Below are positions 32,523-41,999 of a stretch of 64,000 nt of DNA, in pieces. The translations under genes and the position numbers were made by a program. The DNA comes from Psococerastis gibbosa (taxonomy: Eukaryota > Arthropoda > Insecta > Psocodea > Psocidae). Position 1 is the stretch's first letter. Every line of letters starts with the position of its first letter. The notes beneath the pieces are model-generated. The model made no database searches. It was not told where the DNA came from and worked only from the letters and a program-made list of their open reading frames with translations. Location of the stretch: NCBI GenBank assembly GCA_963971405.1, contig OZ020491.1:6132855-6196854 (forward strand), in the 5' to 3' direction.

Positions 32523-33059
32523 CGAAACGTTTGGAAGTTCTCTTTCACTTCGACCACGGCCCATCAGCCCGGATTCTACTGGTTCCTCACTGATTTCTTT
32601 TAAATTCACATATATTGTTGTTGTTGTTAATGTTGATAAAATGCGGGGGGTCGCTTGCCCCTTGATAGTTTGCTTCTGGGGGTAAAAAAATAAAAATGAC
32701 TAAATTTTAATGAAAAATGACTAAAAAATAATTTTTCTGCGACACCTTTCTATCGATGATTTCTACCTTCAGGTATGTTTGCTGTATTGCTGTGTGGTAA
32801 TGTGTTGGTCTGACCTATCTAGAATTTACCACCTCACCACCAGTGACGAGTGACGTCAGGTGGACACCCCCCCCCCCCCCGAGATATCGGAAATTTAACC
32901 ATAGGAAAATTATTTACCATGAAATTACTCATTTTCTCTATCTACTAATTTTGATAAATTGGAAAGCATGTTCAAGTAAACTCGGACCGGTTCTTTACAG
33001 TAATTTAGCCCTATTCCCGGTGTTAATTCCAAATGCCATAACTGGGCTGCTGAAGACGA

Positions 33060-33640
33060 AAGCGCAGGACTGAGAGAGCTGGAGGCTGTTATGTAGGGAG
33101 TTGCTGCCAACCAATCGTTGGAATTGTGACCTCATCCAGAAGGAGAATGGAAAATCCTATCATATGACTAATACTTCGGTTAATCCATCTTCCAGAAAAT
33201 AGGCTAATAATTATATAACCCTCTCTAAACTACCTGTTACATCCTCTATGTGATTATGTAGACTCTTTGTTATTCTTTCCCATAAGGAGCCTTCACCGAG
33301 GTGATCCCCGGATGCACGATTTCCACTTAGTAGCAGGCGCACATTTAGGCTCGTGTATATACAGTACATATAGGTACAGTAAAGGTACTTGACTATGTAT
33401 GAACCATGGACGGCGCACTTTGATGAGTAACCTCATCTTATCAACATAATCTCTAGTGAACATTTACTTTAAACCTGAAGAATCCGGGCCTTGACCTGAA
33501 GATAGGGGTTACAGGCTACTTGAAGTTTGTTTAAGAGCGCTTTGGTTGGGTCAAACTACGAAGAGCCACTCCCACCCAGTGTTGGCAAACCTGCTTCTTC
33601 CTCCCGTCTGGGTACCACACCACGATTAAAAAAAGTCTTC
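33060..33640. other. unassigned spacer
   Basis: No gene or repeat recognised. Confidence 0.4.
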
Positions 33641-33644
33641 GTGA

Positions 33645-33780
33645 GGAATACTGTAACCGAAATTAGAGGATCTAGAAATATATGGACTTAGCGATTTCGA
33701 ACCCCATGAGATTTTTCTTGATCTTCTAATTTCGGTTATACTTAACGAGGAGGTTGCCTCTTCAACTACTTGACTCAACT
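33645..33780. mobile_element. SINE2-related inverted fragment
   Basis: Contains ACCGAAATTAGAGGATCT and, inverted, GATCTTCTAATTTCGGTTAT followed by AACGAGGAGGTTGCCTCTTC, the same tail seen at 47640 and 57675. A short tRNA-like remnant, GCGATTTCGAACCCCATG, lies between. Confidence 0.65.
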
Positions 33781-33784
33781 TGTC

Positions 33785-34063
33785 TTAGGTAGGCGCATCC
33801 AGCCCAGGGGGGCTTTTGGCCTCAGCCCCTACACCACGCCATCTCGGACGATCTTCCACCGCTAGCTACCAGTCTCGGGTGCTGGTGGCGTGCGCATCTT
33901 CGAGCACATGGTCCATCCATCTGAGCCTTGTCATAGCGGGCCGATTGGGGAGGTTGAAGGTGTCTTCGAAAACCAGCTTCGGCGTCTTCGCTGCTTGTAT
34001 ACGGCGCACATGACCCAGCCATTTGATTCGACACTTTTTATTGTAAAGCTTCATTTTGAACAC
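33785..34063 (-). mobile_element. LINE ORF2 C-terminal fragment
   Basis: On the minus strand: RIKWLGHVRRI, then PKLVFED, MTRLRWMDHVLEDA, TRDW and, after a stop, AVEDRPRWRGV. This is the typical C-terminal tail of RTE-type LINE ORF2 (WLGHV.R...P....GRP..RW.D.V..D....W). One in-frame stop follows TRDW; the rest of the LINE is missing. Confidence 0.8.
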
Positions 34064-34132
34064 AAATACGGTTGTCCATTAAGAAATAGCAGGTAGGCCT
34101 ACGACATTACTGCCAAACTACAGTATCTACTA

Positions 34133-34482
34133 AGTTTTAGAACGATGGCGGGGGCAAAACTAAGTAGACCTTATGACGTCATCAGGCTTTCCGTAAGGAT
34201 ATATTTTGATAATTGATAATATTATCATTACGATGGTTTCTTCTAGGAATAATATTGATGCATTTTAACAAAGAGGGAGGCGCGGGAGTCTCCCTCGGGG
34301 GAAGAAATTGAAAATATAAGTACAAAATAGTAGGGTTTTACGCATTTTAATAGTGTATAGCTGTAGATTTTACAAATAAGCTAACAAAGGAATGCTTATA
34401 TTCATAGTGCTGTAAACAGGCGCCCCCCCCCCCCCCGGCGGGGGCAAGATAGACCGTGCTCCCGCCTATTTTACGCCCCTGG
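34133..34482. mobile_element. hAT element with one GC-hairpin unit
   Basis: Perfect 8-bp duplications ATCTACTA lie at 34125-34132 and 34483-34490. The right end is TTTTACGCCCCTGG, matching the GGCGTAAA family. The left end begins AGTTTTAGAACGATGG, which lacks the first 11 or so bases of the TIR seen at 8682 (inverted). Inside are a GC hairpin, AAAATAGTAGGGTTTTACGC and AACAAAGGAATGCTTA. Confidence 0.82.
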
Positions 34483-34776
34483 ATCTACTATGGTCAAAAT
34501 CCGCAGCCTGTTACATAACGTTTGGTAGTTTTGCACACTTTAGCATTACAAAAAGCAATTTAAAAGTAAAAAGAAAATTATAGCTATCATATCTCCTTCC
34601 TTAGAATATTCGATCGAATTTCTCCGACATTCTCACGGGCACACGATCTTCATTATATAGTAAATGCGTCCAATTGGCTGCAATTTCTTCGCCTATTACA
34701 GCCTTGCTATTAATTCTTTTCAGTGTCCCAAGCTCCCCTGTGGTCTGTGGACTGTGGCCCATTTGGGTGGGACGTC

Positions 34777-35166
34777 TAAGGCGCCCATTCCATTGACCGG
34801 CTAGGGCTATTTACAAAAACGGTGACGTGGTAGCTGACATTCAAGACTTAGGTGGCGATTCCACCGACCTCGCATTGCAGAATGCAAATGACATTGACGG
34901 AAATTAGAATTTTTCTTTTTATAGAAATCTATTAAAATGTTTGTACTTAACATATCCCATGACGCCATTTTTTAATTTTAGTTTGTTTGTTGGTGATTTT
35001 ACTGTATGATCATTGATCAATTTTAACTATGGCATATAGGAAAATAAACATTTCCGTCAATTCTGCAATGCGAGGTCGGTGGAAACGCCACCTAAGTCTT
35101 GAATGTCTGCTACCACATCACTGTTTTTGGAAATAGCCCTAGCCGGTCAATGGAATGGGCACCTTA
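34777..35166. mobile_element. MITE-A copy 2
   Basis: Same length and structure as 17756-18142, with ends TAAGGCGCCCATTCC and GGAATGGGCACCTTA. It runs in the reverse orientation judging by the asymmetric central part. Few differences are visible, so both insertions are fairly recent. Confidence 0.9.
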
Positions 35167-35289
35167 AGTATAAAATATTGTGTATGCGTATCAATGGGGG
35201 CAAGAAGTCTTAGTGGTTAGCCTAAGAATAAAGAAATCATGTGTGATCCCTTATAATTTTAAGGTTTATACCAAAAAACCATTTAATAG

Positions 35290-35335
35290 GTACTTTAGTT
35301 GAGTTACGACACGTCTCGGATCGTATATGATGAAT
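35290..35335 (-). repeat. short R2 fragment
   Basis: GTTGAGTTACGACACGTCTC is the reverse complement of the R2 core at 18555 and 24650. Confidence 0.5.
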
Positions 35336-35640
35336 GGGTCGCACAAGTCCGATACAATAAGCATTAATAATTATTCCGCCAAGGCCGCTGGGCATTTTTG
35401 TGTACCGAAAGAAAATATGTTTCTGCATGCACCAAGCTACACATGGGGTGTCTACACTTTCTTTAGTACCCAAGGCATACGCCAAACATATGCTCATGTC
35501 TTATTTACAACAAAGAACAAAATGTCCTATTTAAAAAATGCTTCCCATATTTAATTAAATCGGTATTCAAAATTACCGATCCAAATGAGAATTTTGCGAA
35601 TGTTCGACTGGGCCCAATAGTAACATTTTATTAAATCTAT

Positions 35641-35896
35641 CATGGCCGTGCCGAGGGGGGTGATCCAAGGGGTCCGCCCCCCCCCCGTAATAAAAGGGCT
35701 TTTCACAATTTTTTAATTACATATTTTAGGGATACAATTTATCATTTTATGTAAAGCTGTATTGTTTGAAGAATTGGAATAATTTTTTTTTTTTTTTAAT
35801 TTGGACATTGGATAGAATATGGACTTTCATTAAATAAAATAAAACGTAAAAATGTTTTAGACCCCCCCCCCCCTAACAAACACCTGGCCACGGCCT
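35641..35896. mobile_element. hAT MITE family 1, copy 2
   Basis: Left end CATGGCCGTGCCGAGG, inverted right end AAGGCCGTGGCCAGG. The interior matches 25870-26130 (AAAGGGCTTTTCACA, GATACAATTTATCATTTTAT, GGACTTTCATTAA). Confidence 0.83.
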
Positions 35897-36139
35897 TCTA
35901 TCTGTCCCCCTGAAAGACTGAAGGATAAAGTTCAAATTTCACCCCCCCCCCCCCCCCCCACGGAACGGAATCAAACCACGTGATTGGCTAGACGTTTTGT
36001 AACGAAAGCCCACTATTTCGCAGCTATTTATTCCAAAAATGTTCACCCGGGGAAAATACCGAGCCCCTTGTTTGCAGTTTTATTTGCCCATTGCATGTAG
36101 GCTACTAGATTTTCCTCTTTCAAACGTTTCTGCTTAGAT

Positions 36140-36406
36140 CAGTGCCGGATTAACCTCATGGGCCAAAGATACGAGTATATGGGGGCCGTGCTTTGTATAA
36201 ATCTGCCTCCAACATGGGAGCAAAAAAAAAACCGTTTAATTTCCCGCCAATTTCAAAGTTTGTTTGGAAATTATTGTTTTCAACTTTTAATTTATTTTTA
36301 TTTTTATTATTTTAAAAAAAATCTCGTTTTGGGGGAATTTTAGGCATATTTGTAGGGGGCCGTGGGCCTGTGCCTCATCAAGTGCCCATGGGATAATCCG
36401 GCGCTG
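36140..36406. mobile_element. hAT MITE (CAGTGCCGGATTA ends)
   Basis: Ends CAGTGCCGGATTAACC and, inverted, CAGCGCCGGATTATCC. Flanks GCTTAGAT and GCTGAGAT match at 7 of 8 positions. A truncated relative lies at 24806-24900. Confidence 0.85.
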
Positions 36407-36409
36407 GCT

Positions 36410-37425
36410 GAGATGCCAGTTAGTCTGCAGCCACGGCTATTTAAATGCTGGCAACCTTGCAGCGGTAGGTGCCGTAGAGCTAAAGTGTTACCAACATAGC
36501 AATATACCTATTGTAATGACAAGGTGGTCCATACACCATCCCATGTAATCTGTCATTTCATTGACAGCTCTACTCCCTACTCTACCTTGGACTTATTTCT
36601 TTGATATTTACCCGCGTCTTTTAGAACAACCCATCAACGTCAGTGCCCTGTGAAGGAATTCCATACCGGCTTCAACTTACCAGTACCCGGAGTCGTCAAC
36701 AAGCGGGGAGGGGGGGGGGGGGGACAAAGTTAAAAAAAAATAGAATGGGCCCAAACCAAAAGCTAAAGTAAGTAAGTAAGGCCGCATTGTGATGAAACGG
36801 TAGGCGGAAATGGCAAAGGCTGGCAAAGTTGGCCAGAAGGAATATGACTGAGTTTGTATAAAGGGTTCCATCATAAAAAGAAAATTGCGGCAAATGAAAA
36901 ATAAATAAATAAGCAACTCATCAGGCAGGACTGAGATCAGAACGCAGCACTATAAGTTCTGTACACTTGACCTTGGGTCTCTGGCAGTCTTAATAGATGT
37001 ATTTTGACTATGTTTAGCTTATGGCAAGAAACTTCAAGTTTAATCATTCGGAGGTCTACCACTTCATTGCATGCGCTACGGATGCCCATCTTTCCTACGT
37101 GGTCGCGACTATTCCCAAATTCATATAAAAATATCTAGAAATGCTTAAAAACCATCTATTTATTACTATTATAAGTTGCGAAGAAATTTTCCGGAAGTTG
37201 AACATTGGTCGCCGTCTCAATAGGTAGATGAATCTCCCTAAAAACCCTAAAAACACGCTTTTCACACTACCATTCGTCCTTTCGCCTGATCGGGCAGTTT
37301 TAAAGCCCTCAGTTGATTCGGCTGACAGACTTTCTGCCCTTTTTTTGCCCCGTCCCGAAAATTAAAATAAATTTACATCCCTTCGATTTCCCTTCGCCAA
37401 CTTCTCATTAAATGATCGTTCTTTT
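36410..37425. other. unassigned spacer with poly-G tract
   Basis: A G run near 36708 and an AAGTAAGTAAGT microsatellite near 36767. No gene. Confidence 0.45.
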
Positions 37426-37427
37426 TT

Positions 37428-37903
37428 CATTGGCGTAAATTCCCAAAATGTCTAGGGGGGGGGCTTTAGGACCCCAAGACTTTGATCCCCCGGAGAAAAA
37501 AAATCGAGAAATGGATTCTACCCTGGAGAAAGGGGGGCCCGGGGGTCTCCCCCGGAGAAAAAATTGATGAATAGGCCCAAATTAGGGAGGTTTCACTTAA
37601 TTTGCAAGCAGTATAGTTGAGATTTTACAGACGAATAAACTCATCACTGAGGGGGGCCCGGGGGGTCTCCCCCGAAGAAAAAATTTGAAAAATAGGTCTG
37701 AAATATTGGTGTTTTAAGCATTTTGAGTAATATATTTTTGTGAAAGTACTTGGTCAATATGTTGATTTTTTTCATGTAAAATAAGCATACTAAGAATTAA
37801 TTTCCCTTTCATTATTGTGGATACTATGCGTTTAGCCTCCATAACGTCTTTATCACCAGAAATCCTGGGGGGGGGGGCTACGGGTGGACCGTATGCGCCA
37901 ATG
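37428..37903. mobile_element. non-autonomous hAT with two GC-hairpin units and perfect TSD
   Basis: Left end CATTGGCGTAAATTCCC, inverted right end CATTGGCGCATACGG. Perfect 8-bp duplications TCTTTTTT at 37420-37427 and 37904-37911. Two tandem units begin AGGGGGGCCCGGGGG and contain TCTCCCCCG(G/A)AGAAAAAA and ATAG(G)(C/T)C(C/T). The TIR is nearly that of the hAT transposon at 3881-5597 (CATAGGCGTAAATT), so that family is the likely source of transposase. Confidence 0.9.
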
Positions 37904-37911
37904 TCTTTTTT

Positions 37912-38453
37912 TAGCGAAACTTGACGTCATATGTTATACGTCATACACTCACTATAGTATGTAGTATACGCCAAGCCGGCCCAGTCTACTTGCACTGACC
38001 TAAAATCCCAATAATTACCATATATATCTTCTTAAATGCCCATTATCACATTATGTGAATACTCATTGTTGCACTGTATATAACTGAACGCATGATTATT
38101 TAACTTCGTTAATGAATTTTATCGCATGGGAAACCGATTGTTCTACTTCCTTCTACAATTGCACATACAGGCACAGCTGGAGAAAAATCTGGAGTTCTTT
38201 GTTGACTTGACGAGTGGAAGAATAAAAATAATGCTTTTAAAATTGTAGACCAACGCATTGTTTAGTGGGGATCTGCAGTTTGGACTGACTGCTAACTGAA
38301 ATGAATGCAAAATGCGCGGGAAATTCAAATTGATAAATTAAAACTAGGCTGAAATTGGATGGCGCCGCAGACTAGAGCGTTTAGGGTGCACTATTGCTAA
38401 TGACGGTTGGGCTCCAGTCGTCCAATATGCTGCCATAGCGAGATTCGCAGAAG
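37912..38453. other. unassigned spacer with one Harbinger-like fragment
   Basis: AAATGCGCGGGAAATTCAAA at about 38310 is a piece of the Harbinger-like MITE interior. Nothing else supported. Confidence 0.45.
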
Positions 38454-38526
38454 CAGGGCCGTAACCAGGATTTTTTTCGGGGGGGGGGGGTTTGAACCCC
38501 CATGAACCCCCTTGGCTACGGCCTTG
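38454..38526. mobile_element. 73-bp micro hAT MITE
   Basis: CAGGGCCGTAACCAGG at the left is mirrored by CCTTGGCTACGGCCTTG at the right; almost nothing but TIRs, a G run and CCCC blocks remain. Flanks CGCAGAAG and CGCAGACG match at 7 of 8. Confidence 0.82.
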
Positions 38527-38799
38527 CGCAGACGCAATAGAACTCGACAAGTGCGACTGTGTGCGCCTAAATTGTGGCCTGGGTCCCGACTCCAAGATAC
38601 ATAGCCTAACTATACCTTCACAGCGTCGGAGAATCTTTCTCATACATCTTTTTAAGTCACTAGAGCTGCCCTCCGTTGGGGGGGGGGAATGCATTAACAC
38701 GGAGGCTTTAGGACTACAAGAAAATAGACTTTAAAGTATCTAGAGTCAAGGTGACTCACTGAAGCATTGAAATTGGCACCCGTAATTTGAGAACCACAA

Positions 38800-38960
38800 T
38801 TTAATACGAAAGTATTTTGAAATACAAAATACGTCATAAAAGCATTAAAATTAAAATACAAAATACCTTTAAAGCAAACCAATTTCAAAAACAAATACCT
38901 ACAAAATATTGTAATTTTGTATTTTGTATTTGTATTTTAAATGCAATTTATTTGAAATAC
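38800..38960. repeat. AAATACAAAATAC inverted low-complexity repeat
   Basis: AAATACAAAATAC words on the left (38820, 38855) face GTATTTTGTATTT-type words on the right (38920-38935), forming a loose palindrome. Confidence 0.6.
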
Positions 38961-39304
38961 TCTCATCCTTGTAGTTACGTACCCATTACGTCAGGACTCG
39001 GGAGCTCTTTAAGAGCCTTTTAAGTGGCCTCCTTTGGTATCATCTATAATAAGAATCTTCGATTGGTTTAATTATAAAATACGTTGGTAATTTCCTCTAT
39101 TTACTTTTAATTAGGACAATCATCTTATTGTTCGATAATGATTTTCCCATACCCATGAACGACGCGACGAGTCAATCTCAATCTAGCAAGGCCGTATATA
39201 AGAAGGTCAAAAAATATTTTGTTGGATCGCAAATTGATGGCCCAGGGGCCAGGGAGGGAAAGAGGATCCTAGAAATAGTCAATAATCATCGCTGTAAGTA
39301 ACGC

Positions 39305-39600
39305 TGGAAGGGTGAGTTGGGAGTCTGTAGATGGTGGAGCGTTGTACAATACCGAGAGGACTGGAGAAGTGTTGTCGCAGGCCAAAGCTCATCAAGGACT
39401 GTAGAGCCAGAAGTAGGAGAAGAAGATAAGTATATTATTCCTCGAAGACGCTGGAAGGATGAGTTGGGAGTCCGTAGATGGAGGAGCGTTGTTCAAAACA
39501 GAGATGACTGGAGAAGTGTTGTCGAGCAGGCCAAAGCTCATCAAGGACTGTACAACCAGAAGAAGAAGAAGGGAAAGAAGAAGAAGAAAATTATGTTATA
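39305..39600 (+). mobile_element. two tandem LINE 3' tails
   Basis: Two direct copies (about 39305-39425 and 39437-39560) encode WKDELGVRRWRSVVQ, DDWRSVV and AKAHQGL, the last residues of RTE-type LINE ORF2, followed by GAAGAAGAAG-rich sequence. The first copy has small indels relative to the second. Confidence 0.78.
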
Positions 39601-39721
39601 GGTTTACACGGGTTCTTAAGAAAGAGAGCGACATCATGAGCCTAAAATATGTCTCCAATTTAGGCAATACTTAAGCTACACAACAGCTTATGCAACGCAA
39701 TTGGTAGTGGCGCGTTTATAA

Positions 39722-39902
39722 CAGGTGGTTCCGGGAGCGGGTCTGGCGCAAAATAAACATAGGATAAGCTTGTCATTCCGTGTTTACATTTTTTCTTCTA
39801 AGCCTTGTGAAACGTATCTTAAAACTTTTATGTAAATAAACAAACAAACTGAAAGCTTTTCTTACGTTTATTTTGCTCCAGACCCGCTCCCGCAACCGCC
39901 TG
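39722..39902. mobile_element. 181-bp MITE with 50-bp TIRs
   Basis: CAGGTGGTTCCGGGAGCGGG on the left faces CCCGCTCCCGCAACCGCCTG on the right. Pairing continues through TCTGGCGCAAAATAAAC to AAGCTT, about 50 bp. No target duplication is obvious. Confidence 0.82.
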
Positions 39903-40073
39903 CTGCAAACTGGTCCTAAATTTTAATTACACAACCAATTTTTCTTTTTGTTTATTTACCCGTTTACTGTTTACCCCAACATCAAGTATATATCGCAAAT
40001 TAAGCATTACAACAACTCACATTAAGTAATTAATTTAATCTTACATTTTCCCATTTTAGTACGATCTCGTATA

Positions 40074-40629
40074 TACAGGGTTTGTCCGGAAAGTAGTGGG
40101 ACTGAATCCAGGAAAGAAAATTTATTTACAATATCGGTACATTGACTTAAAAACTTTCAAAATGGGAACCTTCTGCAGCCGCACACAGTGCTGTCAGCGC
40201 TTTTTCCAATCCTCGAAAGCCCCCTGGAACGCGGAAGCCGGAATCTCGGTAATTTTCTTCGTCACGGCGTCTTGAACTCCCTGTACTGAGCCGTGGTGGT
40301 GTCCCTTCAGACTTTTTTTGAGGTGAGGGAAGAGAAAAAAGTCTGGGGGAGCGACATCTGTGCTGTAGGGTGGCTGGGGGTTGGTTGCAATACCGTGTTT
40401 GGCCAGATACTCCGTGACAATGAGCGCCGTGTGACTTGGTGCATTGTCATGATACAGCTTTCACGCATTCGCAAAGGCTGGGCGGACGTAGACGAACCGT
40501 TTTCGCAGGCGACCGGTGCGCAGCTTCCCAAGAACCCTCCACCACCAACTCCGCCCATGGAAACCTCTCTCCTTTGCTCCGTTTGGACAGGAAAAATCCA
40601 GTCCCACTACTTTCCGGACAAACCCTGTA
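40074..40629 (-). mobile_element. mariner element, internally deleted
   Basis: It has perfect TIRs of about 29 bp, starting CAGGGTTTGTCCGGAAAGTA at the left and inverted at the right, between TATA flanks. The minus strand between them encodes the second half of a mariner transposase: FSCPNGAKE, then YHDNAPSHTALIV (catalytic D within HDNA), YLAKHGIATNPQPPYS, and APPDFFLFPHLKK (second catalytic D, D34D-like spacing). The part coding for the DNA-binding domain and first catalytic Asp is gone. TIRs are intact, so the copy could in principle have been moved by a related enzyme. Confidence 0.9.
40190..40595 (-). pseudogene. mariner transposase C-terminal half
   Basis: The frame with HDNAPSHTALIV and the DFFLFP block is readable between about 40480 and 40190. 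Upstream residues (GFHGRSWWWRVLGKLR) are in a neighbouring frame, indicating a small frameshift near the GKLR/RPAFANA region. The first half of the protein is absent. Confidence 0.82.
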
Positions 40630-40647
40630 TACGCCTCTTGTTTGAAA

Positions 40648-40975
40648 AGGCGGGGTTTCCACCGACCTCTCATTGCAGAATGCAAATGACTTGACGGAAT
40701 TTTTCGTTTTACCCTATGCCATAGTTAAAATTGATCAATGATCATAGAGTAAAATCACAAACAAACAAACTAAAATTAAAAAATAGCGTCATGGGATATG
40801 TTACGTACAAACATTTTAATAGATTTCTATAAAAAGTAAAACTCAAATTTCCGTTAATGTCATTTGCATTCTACAATGAGAGGTCGGTGGAATACCTGCC
40901 TAAGTTTTGAATGTCTGCTACCACGTCACCGTATGTGTATTTTGCACTTAGAGGTCGGTGGAAACCGCGCCTAAG
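40648..40975. mobile_element. MITE-A copy 3, shortened
   Basis: It lacks the outer CGCCCATT arm. It starts at GGCGGGGTTTCCACCGACC and ends at GGTCGGTGGAAACCGCGCC. The interior matches copies 1 and 2, including ATTGATCAATGATCAT. It begins 18 bp after the mariner TIR. Confidence 0.82.
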
Positions 40976-41052
40976 AGCAGTGCATTATACGATGGGTCGG
41001 TTAATCTGCACCTGCCTGGCCTCAGTTCAGTTCCACTTTGACTCTGACCCTT

Positions 41053-41270
41053 GGCAGGACATGTAGAGTAGTGGTACAAACTCTGACTTTCAACCGAAAT
41101 GTTGTTGGTTCGAGTCCCACACTGGCTACACTTTCTGGCCATTATTCGGAGGGCATGTAAACAGGCGGTCCCGAGTCCTCTTAGTTGAGTGTAAAAGAGG
41201 GCTTTATAGTCCTATAACTCTGCTAGTTTGGTTTAGTAATAGAAGAAAAAAGTATTTATTTAATTTAATT
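41053..41270 (+). mobile_element. SINE1 copy, plus strand, tRNA-derived head
   Basis: The only plus-strand copy. The A box is TAGAGTAGTGG at 41064-41074 and the B box is GGTTCGAGTCC at 41107-41117. Spacing and flanks resemble a tRNA. The body has GGCATGTAAACAGGCGGTCC and TTGAGTGTAAAAGAGGGC, and the element ends in an A/T-rich tail. RNA polymerase III would transcribe it from the internal boxes. Confidence 0.9.
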
Positions 41271-41307
41271 ACCCTGACTCACTTTTAATAATTATTAAGT
41301 ATACATA

Positions 41308-41989
41308 CAGTGGCGGCTCGTGGTGTATCAAAATGGTGGGGCAACGAATTGTAATAAAGTAATAGCATATAACTTACCACTACTTGAATAACAAATAGAT
41401 TCTTCGGCATTTCGATGTGGCAAACAAGTCTATCACTCGCTGTTTACATTTTTGTAATATTTGTTTACATTACCCTGCCTGGCCGTTGGGCAGAACCTGA
41501 CTTCCCTAGTCAAAAATTCTTCTTTGAAAAATTTTATAATAATCATCAGTCATGACAAAATAGTGAAACTCTTCTCAAAAATAACTCTTATAATTATGAT
41601 TTTAAAAAAATACCAATATTCAACGATATTATTAATACGAAACATTTAAAGTCATTTTTGGGGCGCTGCCCCGCTGCCCATGTATAAATGCATATGGCAT
41701 GAATTGCATTGCAAGGTCCATAAGAGAAAAGTTGTGTACACCTTTTCAATGGTGCGAACGATCTTCTTAACTTTTGCCTGACTCGGTTGCCATGGCGACC
41801 CGGGGCTAAATTGAAAATTGCCCCAAGTTGCCCAGAGCACGCACATAGCATAGCCGAATTGTAGCAGTTGCATTTTTCTTCAGAATAGTATATTATTATT
41901 TCATTATTATTAAAAGGAAATTGCTTTGTTTGCCTGTAAAATTATGGGAGGGCTGTAGCCCCAGTGCCCTTATGGACGAGCCGCCACTG
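41308..41989. mobile_element. 682-bp non-autonomous hAT with perfect TSD
   Basis: Ends CAGTGGCGGCTCGTGG and, inverted, CAGTGGCGGCTCGTCC. Perfect TATACATA duplications at 41300-41307 and 41990-41997. Interior AT-rich with a GGGGCGCTGCCCC hairpin at about 41659. No transposase frame. Confidence 0.94.
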
Positions 41990-41999
41990 TATACATAAC

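Larger units (their letters stand above)
31129..32591 (+). mobile_element. Penelope-like retroelement, 5' truncated, with 344-nt inverted arms
   Basis: It is flanked by a perfect 12-bp duplication, GATTTCTTTTAA (31117-31128 and 32592-32603). The same site is uninterrupted in the Rep1 copy at 52510-53316. Positions 31162-31505 and 32247-32590 are inverted repeats of equal length (344 nt) with near identity. A 33-nt tip at the left lies outside the arms. Between them lies the end of the RT region and the GIY-YIG endonuclease. Inverted or tandem terminal copies joined to a 5' truncated body are known in this family. Confidence 0.93.
30794..32967 (+). mobile_element. Rep1 element, split by a Penelope-like element
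   Basis: Ends are GCTTTCCAATTTAT on the left and ATAAATTGGAAAGC on the right, a 14-bp TIR. The left tip can form its own hairpin (GCTTTCC...GGAAAGC). The body includes a GTCTGTCTGTCT run, CGATTTCCGGGCAAACTACT and GGGTCGCTTGCCCCTTGATA. The Penelope element at 31129-32591 sits inside. At least two other near-complete copies exist (52510-53316; 44777-45541 inverted). No transposase is encoded. Confidence 0.78.
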
